NCBI GenBank assembly: GCA_002295635.1
Contig: DBHK01000027.1
Coordinates: 314,891-378,890 of the forward strand
Length of the DNA: 64,000 nucleotides
Reading direction: 5' to 3'
Source: UBA830 sp002295635
Lineage (GTDB): Bacteria > Pseudomonadota > Alphaproteobacteria > MPNO01 > UBA830
The notes beneath the pieces are model-generated. The model was not told the origin of the DNA and did no database searches. It saw nothing but the letters and a program-made list of their open reading frames with translations. Positions 24,592 through 33,815 of this stretch are shown in pieces. The position numbers and the translations under genes were made by a program. Each line of letters begins with the position of its first letter. Position 1 is the stretch's first letter.

Positions 24592-25850
24592 CCATATCTA
24601 CGGCAGTCCTAGATGGCGGGATTCGAGTTGTTTCCGATCGCATGGAGTGGGTGGAAAGCGTTTCCATAGGTGTATGGGTCAATGCCGGCGCAAGGAATGA
24701 GAATGAATCGAATAACGGTGTTTCACACCTTCTTGAACATATGGCATTCAAGGGTACAGAGCGCCGGACCTCACTCGAAATCGCGACTGAAATCGAGAAT
24801 GTCGGGGGCCATCTGAATGCATATACCTCTCGAGAAGCGACGGTTTATTACGCTACTGTTCTTAAAGAAGATATTGATCTGGCGCTCGATATTATTTCCG
24901 ATATTGTTCTCAATTCGGTCTTCGATGAAGAGGAGCTAGACCGCGAACGACGTGTTGTGCTCCAAGAAATAGGCCAAGCCAACGACACACCCGATGATAT
25001 CATCTTCGATCTTTTTCAGGAAACGGCTTATCCTGATCAACCATTGGGTCGTCCAATACTCGGGACCGCTGGTGTTGTCCGCCAAATGCCTCGGCAGATG
25101 TTAGTGGATTATATAGCTACCCAGTATGGAGGCGATCGAATGGTTCTCGCCGCTGCGGGAAATCTTGACCCTGAAGATTTGTTTCGCCGCGTCCAAAAAA
25201 AGTTTGCTAACATTACAGCTTCCTCAGCTCAACCGCCTATCGCCGGGCAATATATTGGGGGCAATCGGCGAGATATTCGCGATCTCGAGCAGGCACACCT
25301 GCTTTTGGGTTTTGAGGGAATAGGTTTTAGCGACGACGATTATTATCCGTTAGCAGTATTGTCGACGGCTCTGGGCGGCGGGATGTCATCCCGTCTCTTC
25401 CAAGAAATCCGCGAGAAGCGGGGGCTGGTCTATTCCATCTACACGTTCGCATCCGCCTTTACAGATGGGGGTTTGTTTGGCCTATACGCTGGGACGGGAG
25501 AAGGGCAGATAGACGAGTTGATTAAAGCAGTCAGCGGGGAATTAAAGCGAGTAACAGAAGACCTGCTTGATGATATTGAGTTGGCTCGGTCGCGGGCTCA
25601 GATCAAGGCGGGAGTTTTGATGTCACTCGAAAGCACGTCCACCCGGGCTGAGAGGCTTGCTAGGCACCTCATTATCTATGACCGAATCCTGACGGTCGAG
25701 GAGCTTTCCAACCGAATCGATTCTGTTTCTGCTGAGGACATTCGGCGAGTTGCTGGTCGTTTGTTGTCGTCGCCGCTTACGGTTGCGGCGATAGGGCCGG
25801 TGAGTGATATGCCCGAGCATGATTTAATAAGAGCACAGCTTGCCGGCTAA
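24588..25850 (+). CDS. M16 family zinc peptidase (mitochondrial processing peptidase-like)
   Basis: A 420-residue pitrilysin-family protein resembling the beta subunit of mitochondrial processing peptidase. The inverted zinc motif HLLEH is at residues 47-51 with the third ligand E127 in VVLQEIGQANDTP. NAGARNEN and GHLNAYTSREATVYYA match the N-terminal domain, and GGGMSSRLFQEIREKRGLVYSI the C-terminal domain with the Arg-Tyr pair. No signal peptide, so cytosolic. GTG start overlapping thrC. Substrate unknown. Confidence 0.95.
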   Translation: MTISTAVLDGGIRVVSDRMEWVESVSIGVWVNAGARNENESNNGVSHLLEHMAFKGTERRTSLEIATEIENVGGHLNAYTSREATVYYATVLKEDIDLALDIISDIVLNSVFDEEELDRERRVVLQEIGQANDTPDDIIFDLFQETAYPDQPLGRPILGTAGVVRQMPRQMLVDYIATQYGGDRMVLAAAGNLDPEDLFRRVQKKFANITASSAQPPIAGQYIGGNRRDIRDLEQAHLLLGFEGIGFSDDDYYPLAVLSTALGGGMSSRLFQEIREKRGLVYSIYTFASAFTDGGLFGLYAGTGEGQIDELIKAVSGELKRVTEDLLDDIELARSRAQIKAGVLMSLESTSTRAERLARHLIIYDRILTVEELSNRIDSVSAEDIRRVAGRLLSSPLTVAAIGPVSDMPEHDLIRAQLAG

Positions 25851-25856
25851 TGCCCC

Positions 25857-26432
25857 TCACGCGTGACCGGAATGGCCCGAGAGCATAGATACGTCGATTC
25901 CGATCGTGGCTAGCGCGCCTTTCCACGCTTCGTCGGGTTTGTTGCTGAAAATGAGCTGAGGAGCGGCATCAACGGATAGCCAGCCATTTGATTGGATTTC
26001 AGAATCCAGCTGGCCTGGTCCCCAGCCAGCATAGCCTAGTGCCAAAAGATAGTTATTAGGTCCTTCGCCTTCCGCAATGTCACGTAGGATCTCGGTAGTC
26101 GCGGTGAGGGCGATTTTTTCATCAATCACCACGGTAGCGTCTTGTTGGTAATCGGATGAATGAAGCACAAAACCACGGCTGGATTCTACTGGTCCGCCGA
26201 AATGTATCCGAATGTCATTTTCCCTCGTAGATGTATTGAGATCGAGCTGATCCAAAAGATCTGGGAAGTCTATATCCTCAAGGATCTTGTTAACAACTAA
26301 ACCCATGGCGCCCTCCTCTGTATGAGCACACATGTAAATGACCGTTTTAACGAATCTATCATCTAGCATCTGAGGCATTGCGACGAGTAAATGGCCAGTC
26401 AGAAATCCATCGTCATCGCGGTTGTATACCAT
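25857..26432 (-). CDS. YqgE/AlgH family protein (DUF179)
   Basis: A 191-residue protein of the YqgE/AlgH family, function not established. Hallmarks are GHLLVAMPQMLDDRFVKTVIYMCAH at the N-terminus (here GHLLVAMPQM and RFVKTVIYMCAH), EGAMGLVVNK, IHFGGPVESSRGFVLHS, and ALGYAGWGPGQLDSEI, then WLSVDA. Converges with the M16 gene, leaving 6 nt. Divergent from the DsbD-like gene. Confidence 0.93.
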   Translation of the reverse strand: MVYNRDDDGFLTGHLLVAMPQMLDDRFVKTVIYMCAHTEEGAMGLVVNKILEDIDFPDLLDQLDLNTSTRENDIRIHFGGPVESSRGFVLHSSDYQQDATVVIDEKIALTATTEILRDIAEGEGPNNYLLALGYAGWGPGQLDSEIQSNGWLSVDAAPQLIFSNKPDEAWKGALATIGIDVSMLSGHSGHA

Positions 26433-26566
26433 ATCGTACCTACGTATCGTTTATCCAGTACCAAGTAATCACCTGACAATATCTCATGGAATCTCTTAGG
26501 CACCAATGGTCGATTCTCAATCAAAAATTAAATGTTCGACAATATGTTTGATTTATGGCCGATTTT

Positions 26567-26595
26567 TTGAGCGATGCCTTTCCTTATATTATAGG
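26567..26595 (+). promoter_or_regulatory. Candidate promoter of the DsbD-like gene
   Basis: TTGAGC at 26567-26572, 17 nt spacer, TATAGG at 26590-26595. The predicted start point would fall about 20 nt before the ATG at 26624, which supports that ATG over an upstream in-frame ATG at 26555. AAAGGGG follows as ribosome site. Confidence 0.4.
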
Positions 26596-26623
26596 GGAAA
26601 TCCAGAAAGGGGTTAATACGAAC

Positions 26624-28762
26624 ATGTTTCAATTGATCCGCCCCAGCTTTAAAAGCTTGTGTGGGATATTGGCCGCTCTGACAGTGGTTGTTGCAGCCAA
26701 TGGTTCCTCGGCCATGACATCGGCATGGTTTGAATCTGAACACGGCAAAGTCCGACTGATTGCGGGTGGGGAGACTTCGGGTAGCGGTAAGACATTAGAT
26801 CTCGGACTTCAGTTCCGTATGAAACCCGGTTGGAAGATTTACTGGAGATCGCCCGGCGATGCTGGGTTTCCACCTCATATCAATTGGGCCGGTTCTATCA
26901 ATTTTGATAGTGCCAAGATGAGTTGGCCTATACCCGAAAGGTTCTCCGTTCTTGGGCTAGAAACTCTCGGATACAAGAAAGAAGTCGTATTTCCAATAAT
27001 AGCTTCCGTATTAGAAACGGGTAAGGAAGTTACATTGAATGCCAGTGTGCGGTTCCTTACCTGTGACGATATCTGCGTTCCCTACGAGGCCAATTTTTTG
27101 ATTCGGCTGCCTGCTGGAGTGGATATGAGCACTCCTCAGTCGGGTATAATCAATCAGTGGTGGAAAAGGGTGCCGGCTATAGGCGAAGTCGGTCCACTAG
27201 ATATAAAGGAGGCGGAACTCGCGGGCAGCGGGGAAAATACCTCCTTGATTATACGCGGAGTTAGTGAAAGACCCTTAGAATCGCCAGATTTATTCGTTGA
27301 AGGCCCACCGGATTACAGGTTCTCCAAACCTTCGGTAAAGATCAGATCACCGGGTACTGAAGTGATGATGCGTATTGGCATCCGGGCACCCAAATATTCA
27401 AATTCTCAGCTTGATGGTGAAACGGTTACACTGACCCTCGTAGATGGCAACCGCGCGGTGGAGCGGGAATTCACCCTCAAACGCGCCTCCGCTCAGCCGG
27501 TTGATGCCGCCGGGGTAGAAGCGATAGATGGATTCAAGTTTCTGTCGATAATCGGATTAGCGATTCTTGGCGGTTTGATATTAAACCTCATGCCGTGTGT
27601 GCTCCCCGTCCTCTCAATCAAGCTTTTAACTTTTGTTAATCACGGCGGCGGAGCTCCCGCACAGGTTCGTGCCGGCTTCCTCGCGTCGGCTGCTGGGATA
27701 ATCACCTGTTTCTTGGGTCTTGGCACAGTAGTTGTATCGTTAAGAGGAGCCGGATTGGTAGTTGGATGGGGTATACAGTTCCAGCAACCGGTATTTTTGG
27801 CCTTCATGGTGACGATTCTCACACTATTCGCCTGCAATATGTGGGGATTTTTCGAATTTAGGATGCCAAGCGCTATATCGGAGGCGGCCGTCGATAAGTC
27901 ATCTCTCCAAAGCCATAGGCTAGGTGAACATTTTTTGACGGGTATTTTCGCGACAATTCTTGCTACGCCCTGTACTGCGCCGTTTCTCGGAACCGCAATC
28001 GGCTTTGCGTTGTCCAGAGGTCTCTTAGAGATTTATGTGGTGTTCCTGGCTCTCGGGATTGGTCTTGCAGTCCCATGGATTGCTGTCGCTATTTTTCCAG
28101 CTCTGGCCTATCAATTACCGAAACCAGGACCGTGGATGATAACGGTGAAACGCCTACTTTCTGTCGCCTTAATCGGTGTTGCGTTATGGTTACTTAGCGT
28201 TATGAGGGTCCAGGTCAGTGGTCCGGCGATAGCGATAATTTTTCTCTTTATGCTAGCGATCGCGTTCACGGTCGCACAGTACTCACGCCTAAGCCGACGG
28301 GCTCGCCCTGCCGTCTGGATCGTGATAGGATTACTGACTGCGTTTTCGATGGTTGGAGCCAGCCGCTTTTCTTATACCGGTAGTCACCATCAGAGTTCAG
28401 TCGAAGACAAAATATGGCGCGAATTTGACCTCGCTACGATTAATTCTGAAGTGGCGGAGGGTAAAACCGTTTTCGTCGATGTCACAGCTGATTGGTGTCT
28501 TACCTGCAAGGCTAATAAGTTCTTGGTGCTTAACCGCGAACGGATTACCAAAATTCTCAACGGTAGTGATGTCATTGCAATGAGGGCAGATTGGACTAAA
28601 CCGGACCCAGAGATCTACAATTATTTGAGAAGCTTTGGACGCTACGGAATTCCATTCAACGTTGTGTACGGACCTAACGCGCGGCGAGGTTTGTCGCTAC
28701 CCGAAATACTCACCGAAACTGCCGTAATAGAGGCAATCCAGCAGGCTGGTGGAAAAAAGTGA
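26624..28762 (+). CDS. DsbD/ScsB-like transmembrane thiol-disulfide reductase
   Basis: Carries reducing power from cytosolic thioredoxin across the inner membrane to periplasmic thiols. The 712-residue product has a signal peptide (LCGILAALTVVVAANGSSA), an N-terminal periplasmic domain with paired cysteines (FLTCDDICVPYEA), a central domain of about eight membrane helices with the catalytic cysteines in LMPCVLPVLS and ATPCTAPFLG, and a C-terminal thioredoxin-like domain with DWCLTCKANK. The N-terminal domain follows the ScsB type rather than E. coli DsbD. Substrates could include copper-resistance or cytochrome c maturation proteins; not decidable here. Confidence 0.92.
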   Translation: MFQLIRPSFKSLCGILAALTVVVAANGSSAMTSAWFESEHGKVRLIAGGETSGSGKTLDLGLQFRMKPGWKIYWRSPGDAGFPPHINWAGSINFDSAKMSWPIPERFSVLGLETLGYKKEVVFPIIASVLETGKEVTLNASVRFLTCDDICVPYEANFLIRLPAGVDMSTPQSGIINQWWKRVPAIGEVGPLDIKEAELAGSGENTSLIIRGVSERPLESPDLFVEGPPDYRFSKPSVKIRSPGTEVMMRIGIRAPKYSNSQLDGETVTLTLVDGNRAVEREFTLKRASAQPVDAAGVEAIDGFKFLSIIGLAILGGLILNLMPCVLPVLSIKLLTFVNHGGGAPAQVRAGFLASAAGIITCFLGLGTVVVSLRGAGLVVGWGIQFQQPVFLAFMVTILTLFACNMWGFFEFRMPSAISEAAVDKSSLQSHRLGEHFLTGIFATILATPCTAPFLGTAIGFALSRGLLEIYVVFLALGIGLAVPWIAVAIFPALAYQLPKPGPWMITVKRLLSVALIGVALWLLSVMRVQVSGPAIAIIFLFMLAIAFTVAQYSRLSRRARPAVWIVIGLLTAFSMVGASRFSYTGSHHQSSVEDKIWREFDLATINSEVAEGKTVFVDVTADWCLTCKANKFLVLNRERITKILNGSDVIAMRADWTKPDPEIYNYLRSFGRYGIPFNVVYGPNARRGLSLPEILTETAVIEAIQQAGGKK

Positions 28763-28875
28763 TAGTAAGCTATTAATGTCATACTTGGGGTGGGTGACAA
28801 ACCACTTTTCCTGCTCTATTCCACAATATATCTGGGGGTGCCATTTGGGGCGTTCTAATCTGAAAAGGAGCTAGA

Positions 28876-29088
28876 ATGACCATTGGTGCCAAAGATAGGA
28901 CTCCGATGACGGCGCTAAAGCAGAATACAGTTGGAGCTCCAGACGCTATCAAAAGGGAACTTTACAAAAGACCCATCAAATATTTCGTGCTCTTTTATTC
29001 TTGTGAATCTGACCACATGGATATGCACGGTGTTCTCACATTTAAGTCGTTGGAAGCGGCCTATATTCTCTTTTGGTCCTATACTTGA
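28876..29088 (+). CDS. Possible 70-residue leader ORF before the molybdenum hydroxylase gene
   Basis: ATG at 28876 is preceded by AAAAGGAG about 6 nt upstream, one of the stronger ribosome sites in the window, yet the 70-residue product (MTIGAKDRTPMTALKQ at the start) resembles no family I know. It ends 16 nt before the ATG of the next gene and is out of frame with it. It may be a leader peptide, the stub of a lost gene, or a non-coding stretch. The full 342-nt gap 28763-29104 holds no other gene; a weak GTGG/CCAC hairpin with TTTT follows the DsbD-like stop. Confidence 0.25.
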   Translation: MTIGAKDRTPMTALKQNTVGAPDAIKRELYKRPIKYFVLFYSCESDHMDMHGVLTFKSLEAAYILFWSYT

Positions 29089-29104
29089 AGATCGGTTGCT
29101 AACA

Positions 29105-31435
29105 ATGAAAAAATTCGGTATCGGACAAGGGGTCCTGCGCGAAGAAGATCCCCGTCTTCTGAGGGGTAATGGTCTATTTGTAAATGACGTGGGGCTCCCG
29201 AATCAGGCTCATGCAGTAGTCCTACGCTCTCCTCATGCCCATGCCGAAATACTTTCAATAGATGTATCCGCCGCATCTTGCCTTCCAGGTGTTAATGCGA
29301 TTTATACTGGCGAAGATATCGCCTCGGACAGCCTCGGCGTGCCCGGTATGCCGGTCAAATGGCTGAGACCGGATGGTCAGCCCATGAGATACCGACCCCA
29401 GCCTCCACTGGCACGAAATCGGGTGCGTTATGTGGGTGATCCAGTTGCCCTCATAATCGCGGATACCTTGGATCAAGCCACAGATGCGGCGGAAACAGTC
29501 AGGGTTGAATATGAACCATTGCCGTCTGTTACCGATACTGCGCAAACCGTCGATGCTGACGCACCATTGGTATGGGACGATTACCCCGACAACATCTCTG
29601 GTCTTTACCTTGCTGGTGATGAGGCTGCGACTAACAGCGTATTCGAGAGTGCTCCCCGAATCGTCAAAAGACGGTTTACGATCAGCCGTGTCTTTGCCCA
29701 TTACATGGAACCGAGGGGTGCAATTGGCGAATACGACCATCGTGAAGACCGTTTCTTATTGCATGCTGATGTGCAGTATCCGCATAGAGTTAGGCAGTTG
29801 CTGGCAGAAAAGATATTCAGGGTACCGGAACAGAATATTCGCGTAGTTTCGCGAGATGTTGGGGGCGGGTTTGGTACTAAGGGGTGGCAGTACGCCGAAC
29901 ATCGACTTGTACTTTGGGCAGCACGTAAATTAGGTCGTCCGGTGAAATGGACCTGCACTCGGTCGGAAGCGGTACAAGCGGATGAGCATGGCCGTGATAA
30001 TGTCACTGATGCGGAACTCGCACTTGATGAAAATGGCATTGTCCTCGGACTTAGAGTGCAGACTATCGTCAATATCGGCGCCTATCTCTCTGCAATCCGC
30101 AATCTGCTGGCCGCTTTTACGAATGTTGGCACGCTAATCGGAGTTTATAATATACCGGTTGCCCATGCGTCGGTGAGGACCGTGCATTCGAATTCCAATC
30201 CGACTGCACCTTATCGGGGTGCTGGGCGTCCAGAAGCAACCTACATAATCGAGCGGATGTTCGACGAGACGGCACGGGAGTTGCATATCGACCCGACGCA
30301 GCTACGAGCTCGAAACATGATACGGCCCGAGGCAATGCCATTGAAAACGGCGCTTGGCCTTGTATACGATTGCGGAGAGTTTGCTGAGAACCAGAAACAA
30401 GTTCTTGAGATGGCAGATTACGCGGGTTTCCCTTCTCGTCGAAAGGAGGCCCGTAACCGAGGGAAACTGCGAGGAATCGGCACCGCCAATCCAATCGAGC
30501 GTTCTGCCTCTCCATCTCCCGACTTTGCAGAAATCCGATTTTCTACCGACGGTACCGCTAGTATTCTTATGGGTACCAAAAGTCAGGGCCAGGGGCATGA
30601 AACGGTCTATAAACAGATCGTTGGAGAACGCCTCGGATTGGACCCATCCCAAATGCGGGTGATCGATGGCGATACTGACCGTATTGCGTTTGGCATTGGT
30701 ACAATGGGCTCTCGTTCGACGGTGATCGGGGGTTCGGCACTTTACTATGCTGCTGAAAAAGTGATCGAAAAGGCGAGGGTCATAGCCGCACATGTTTTAG
30801 AGGTCGCGGACACAGATGTTGTGTTCGAAGACGGTGCATTTTTTGTCGTTGGCACGGACCGGTCGACTTCCCTAACCAATATAGCCAAGGCATCTTTTCA
30901 ACCTGCGAAATTGCCGCCCGGTGTCGAACCCGGCCTATTCGAAACGGCAACCTTCGTACCCGACGACGATACATATCCAAACGGCAGCCATGTCTGCGAA
31001 GTGGAAATTGATCCGGAAACCGGCCAAACTAAGTTGGTAGGATATTGGGTCGTTGACGATGTCGGGGTTATGATTAATCCGGTGATTGTTAAAGGCCAGA
31101 TACACGGTGGAGTTGCTCAGGGAGTGGGTCAGGCTCTGGGTGAGAGGGTGGCCTATGATCCAGATAGCGGTCAGATTCTCAGCGGCTCTTTCATGGATTA
31201 CTGTATGCCGCGCGCGGAAGATTTCCCTTATATAGAAATAAAAGGAAATGGAGTTCCCACCCAGAGGAATCCGCTGGGTGTTAAAGGCGCTGGCGAAGCC
31301 GGAACTGTTGGCGCACTACCGGCAACCATGAATGCGGTTATGGATGCGCTGGCTCAGGTCAACGTAAAGGCTCTCGATATGCCGGCGACCCCCGATCGGA
31401 TCTGGGAGGCCATCCGCTGCGCATCAGAGGTTTAG
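29105..31435 (+). CDS. Molybdenum hydroxylase large subunit, CoxL-like (xanthine dehydrogenase family)
   Basis: A 776-residue molybdopterin-cytosine-dinucleotide-binding subunit of the xanthine oxidase/CO dehydrogenase family. Order: N-terminal ald-oxidase hammerhead (GIGQGVLREEDPRLLRG), then DVGGGFGTKG at 251-260 and the APYRGAGRPEA motif at 368-378, and the catalytic glutamate in GVKGAGEAGTVGALPA near 740. The active-site loop has PYRGAGR, the form II type, not the AYxCSFR of form I CO dehydrogenase, so CO oxidation is not implied. No FAD or 2Fe-2S subunit genes are nearby. The ATG at 29105 fits the family start; frame extension upstream has no similarity. Ends overlapping the convergent MarR gene by 4 nt. 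Confidence 0.93.
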   Translation: MKKFGIGQGVLREEDPRLLRGNGLFVNDVGLPNQAHAVVLRSPHAHAEILSIDVSAASCLPGVNAIYTGEDIASDSLGVPGMPVKWLRPDGQPMRYRPQPPLARNRVRYVGDPVALIIADTLDQATDAAETVRVEYEPLPSVTDTAQTVDADAPLVWDDYPDNISGLYLAGDEAATNSVFESAPRIVKRRFTISRVFAHYMEPRGAIGEYDHREDRFLLHADVQYPHRVRQLLAEKIFRVPEQNIRVVSRDVGGGFGTKGWQYAEHRLVLWAARKLGRPVKWTCTRSEAVQADEHGRDNVTDAELALDENGIVLGLRVQTIVNIGAYLSAIRNLLAAFTNVGTLIGVYNIPVAHASVRTVHSNSNPTAPYRGAGRPEATYIIERMFDETARELHIDPTQLRARNMIRPEAMPLKTALGLVYDCGEFAENQKQVLEMADYAGFPSRRKEARNRGKLRGIGTANPIERSASPSPDFAEIRFSTDGTASILMGTKSQGQGHETVYKQIVGERLGLDPSQMRVIDGDTDRIAFGIGTMGSRSTVIGGSALYYAAEKVIEKARVIAAHVLEVADTDVVFEDGAFFVVGTDRSTSLTNIAKASFQPAKLPPGVEPGLFETATFVPDDDTYPNGSHVCEVEIDPETGQTKLVGYWVVDDVGVMINPVIVKGQIHGGVAQGVGQALGERVAYDPDSGQILSGSFMDYCMPRAEDFPYIEIKGNGVPTQRNPLGVKGAGEAGTVGALPATMNAVMDALAQVNVKALDMPATPDRIWEAIRCASEV

Positions 31436-31926
31436 GAAGGTTCTATGTCTTTTTGGGCCAAGTTTTCGATCATCTGAATGAGAGTTTTTCGCATAATCTC
31501 TATATTTTGGGGAGATATGCCGTGTGCAGCGGTGCGGTCGATCTCTTCCTCGAGGGGTAAAAGAATAGTCCTCAGTGCAGAGCCTTCCGGCGTCAGATAG
31601 ACATAGTATTTTCGCTTATTACCAGGATTATGCCGTTTAATGATGTATCCCTTTTCGATCAATGCCTTGACGGCAGCAAAGGTGGTTGGTTCGGTAAAAC
31701 CAACGACGTCACTCAGTTCTTTCTGGGTCAAACCTTCCCGGTCCCATAGGACTTTCAGGAACGCCCAATGTCCGAGCGGAACTCCGTATTCCGAAAGTAA
31801 GTGCGTCAGGCTATGACCGTAGCTACGTCCCGCAGTCCGTATGAGGTGTGCCAATGGTTCATTCGGGCTGCCACTTTGTGAATGACATAGAGTTGGATCC
31901 CCTCGATCCAAGAGATTATCGTTCAT
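31432..31926 (-). CDS. MarR family transcriptional regulator
   Basis: A 164-residue winged-helix dimer. HTH region: GLTQKELSDVVGFTEPTTFAAVKALIEKGYI (in parts GLTQKELSDVVG and TTFAAVKALIEKGYI), followed by the wing KRHNPGNKRKYYVYLTPEG. The start is fixed by the ATGA overlap with the stop of the upstream oxidoreductase gene (ATG at 31926). The two form one operon converging on the CoxL-like gene; control of these aromatic- or aldehyde-type catabolic genes is likely but inferred. Confidence 0.9.
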   Translation of the reverse strand: MNDNLLDRGDPTLCHSQSGSPNEPLAHLIRTAGRSYGHSLTHLLSEYGVPLGHWAFLKVLWDREGLTQKELSDVVGFTEPTTFAAVKALIEKGYIIKRHNPGNKRKYYVYLTPEGSALRTILLPLEEEIDRTAAHGISPQNIEIMRKTLIQMIENLAQKDIEPS

Positions 31927-33131
31927 TTCTCGACATCTCCCGGTGTGACCTGGTGATTCAAAAGGATTTCCCGGCCCTCGTTCGCTGACTGTATTATTGC
32001 GCAGCATACTTCAAGCGTAGCACGGCCCCATTCACCAGTATGTATTGGCGGGACGCCGTCATTCACGGCGGCATACAATTCGTCAATCACCTCCGCACGC
32101 GGAATAAATGGGTTGGGTAGGGGATGGAAATCGATATCAGTGTGGCGATAGACCCGCACGCCGTTGGGTAGCGGGCGTATGTCGGCTCGCGGACAACTCA
32201 CGATGAATAGACCGAAATGTTCGTGTTGGTGGTCTGGTCTCCTTAGGTCTGAACGGACTGCTCCCGCACGTCCGCCATAGGCACGGTCGGCCTTGATTGC
32301 GGCTTCGGTGCGCGTGTCTTCGAAAGGATCAGACAGCGCCCGGCGGGATGAACCATAATTTTCCGGGTCCTTGGCTGCCCCTGATTCCGTTCTCCAACCG
32401 TTAAATTCATCAGTATCAAAATGTGCGTAGCCAGAATAGGTTAAGTTTGCAACCGTTCCGTTGGCGAACTTCAATAGGGCTGAATACGCACCTTCTGTCG
32501 ATCGGGAGATGTCAAAGTCTCCTGTCGTCGCGTATACCGTCTCCACCTCGCCTCCACCTAAAAGTCGGGTAATATCAACCTGATGTGCGCCTTGGCTGAA
32601 TACGACGCCGCCGCCCTTCGCGGTATCGAGTTCCTCAGGCCTGCGAGGGCGATATATGAAGTCGGTGTAATTAAGACCCGTGATCAACTTGGGCGGCCCG
32701 TAATCGCCGGACTGGATCAATCGGCGGGTTTTCAGAATCGGTGCATCGTAGCTGTGGCTATGTCCGACCAAGAGAAGAACACCGGCGGATTTCGCACAGT
32801 CAATCATTCGGGTACATTCCGCTATCGTAACCGCCATTGGCTTCTCGACTAGTATATGTTTCCCTGCTTGTGCGGAGATTATTGCGTGTGCAGCGTGAAA
32901 CTCGTGAGGCGTGGTGACATAGACAACGTCGATATCAGCCTCTGCGCACATTGATTCTACGCTAAGGTGGGAAGTTCCGCCGAAATCTGATTTAAAACGT
33001 TCTAGCGCCTCCGGTCGGATATCTGCCGCGGCAACAACGTCGATATTAGGGTGGTGTGACAGGGCGGGCAGCATCTTGGTGAACCCTTGGCCTAAACCCG
33101 CTACTCCCAGTCTGAGCGTTTTGTCTGCCAT
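31923..33131 (-). CDS. Gfo/Idh/MocA family NAD(P)-dependent oxidoreductase
   Basis: A 402-residue oxidoreductase with Rossmann N-terminus: LRLGVAGLGQGFTKMLPAL, then VVAAADIRPEAL, DVVYVTTPHEFHAAHA and ILVEKPMAVT (EKP with the catalytic Lys), typical of Gfo/Idh/MocA. The C-terminal domain is somewhat longer than minimal members. Some members act in phthalate degradation (4,5-dihydroxyphthalate dehydrogenation), others on sugars; substrate here unknown. The stop overlaps the MarR ATG (ATGA). Confidence 0.9.
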   Translation of the reverse strand: MADKTLRLGVAGLGQGFTKMLPALSHHPNIDVVAAADIRPEALERFKSDFGGTSHLSVESMCAEADIDVVYVTTPHEFHAAHAIISAQAGKHILVEKPMAVTIAECTRMIDCAKSAGVLLLVGHSHSYDAPILKTRRLIQSGDYGPPKLITGLNYTDFIYRPRRPEELDTAKGGGVVFSQGAHQVDITRLLGGGEVETVYATTGDFDISRSTEGAYSALLKFANGTVANLTYSGYAHFDTDEFNGWRTESGAAKDPENYGSSRRALSDPFEDTRTEAAIKADRAYGGRAGAVRSDLRRPDHQHEHFGLFIVSCPRADIRPLPNGVRVYRHTDIDFHPLPNPFIPRAEVIDELYAAVNDGVPPIHTGEWGRATLEVCCAIIQSANEGREILLNHQVTPGDVEK

Positions 33132-33364
33132 ATCTTTCAGTCCAAGGAAATATGATGAGCACAGTAATATCCTACTCGCCCTATCCTGACAATAATCTTA
33201 GGTTCCAAAGATATTGCAGAAAACTAAGAACAAAAAATTTTGACAAATACGATCCGCGCGGCAGATGTTTCATGATTGTACCGGGAGAAAATGATCTTTT
33301 ATGCAAGGTGGAAGATGACACCGCGATGTGCAGCATGTGGATACGCTGGACCCCAGCTTGCGAT

Positions 33365-33811
33365 CTAACTAGATTCCAAAAGACCTGACCGCGCTAATTC
33401 GTCTGCCCGTTCGTTTTCCGGATGGCCGGCATGGCCTTTAACCCAGTGCCAGGTGATATTATGGCGGGCAATTGCCTCGTCGAGGCGGCGCCACAGATCT
33501 TCATTCTTGACCGGTTTTTTGGCTGATGTTTTCCATCCGCGTTTTTTCCAGGAATGGATCCATTCTGTTATCCCTTTCTGGACGTATGTACTGTCAGTGT
33601 ATAGGTCAGCTTTTACCGGGCGGGTCAGAGTTTCAAGAGCTTGTATGGCTGCCATAAGTTCCATGCGGTTATTGGTAGTTTCGCGTTCACCGCCTTTCAG
33701 CTCTTTGTCAGTATCATTCCACCGAAGGATCACGCCCCATCCACCCGGTCCAGGATTGCCACTACAGGCACCGTCTGTAAAAATCTCTACTCTATTTTTT
33801 TTCTCCCCCAT
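33365..33811 (-). CDS. rnhA: Ribonuclease HI
   Basis: Cleaves RNA in RNA-DNA hybrids. At 148 residues it is full length. Catalytic DEDD residues are in FTDGACSGNPGPGGWG (Asp), NNRMELMAAIQAL (Glu), LYTDSTYV (Asp) and PENERADELA (Asp). Last gene of ispH-thrB-rnhA, starting 4 nt after thrB, a conserved alphaproteobacterial order. Confidence 0.97.
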   Translation of the reverse strand: MGEKKNRVEIFTDGACSGNPGPGGWGVILRWNDTDKELKGGERETTNNRMELMAAIQALETLTRPVKADLYTDSTYVQKGITEWIHSWKKRGWKTSAKKPVKNEDLWRRLDEAIARHNITWHWVKGHAGHPENERADELARSGLLESS

Positions 33812-33815
33812 ACGT

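Noticed and set aside
30302..30793. 163-codon frame opposite the CoxL-like gene
   Set aside because: Antisense shadow of a secure gene; composition unlike a protein.
29105..31435. Reading the CoxL-like gene as CO dehydrogenase
   Set aside because: The active-site loop is PYRGAGR (form II type), not AYxCSFR, and the partner subunits are missing.
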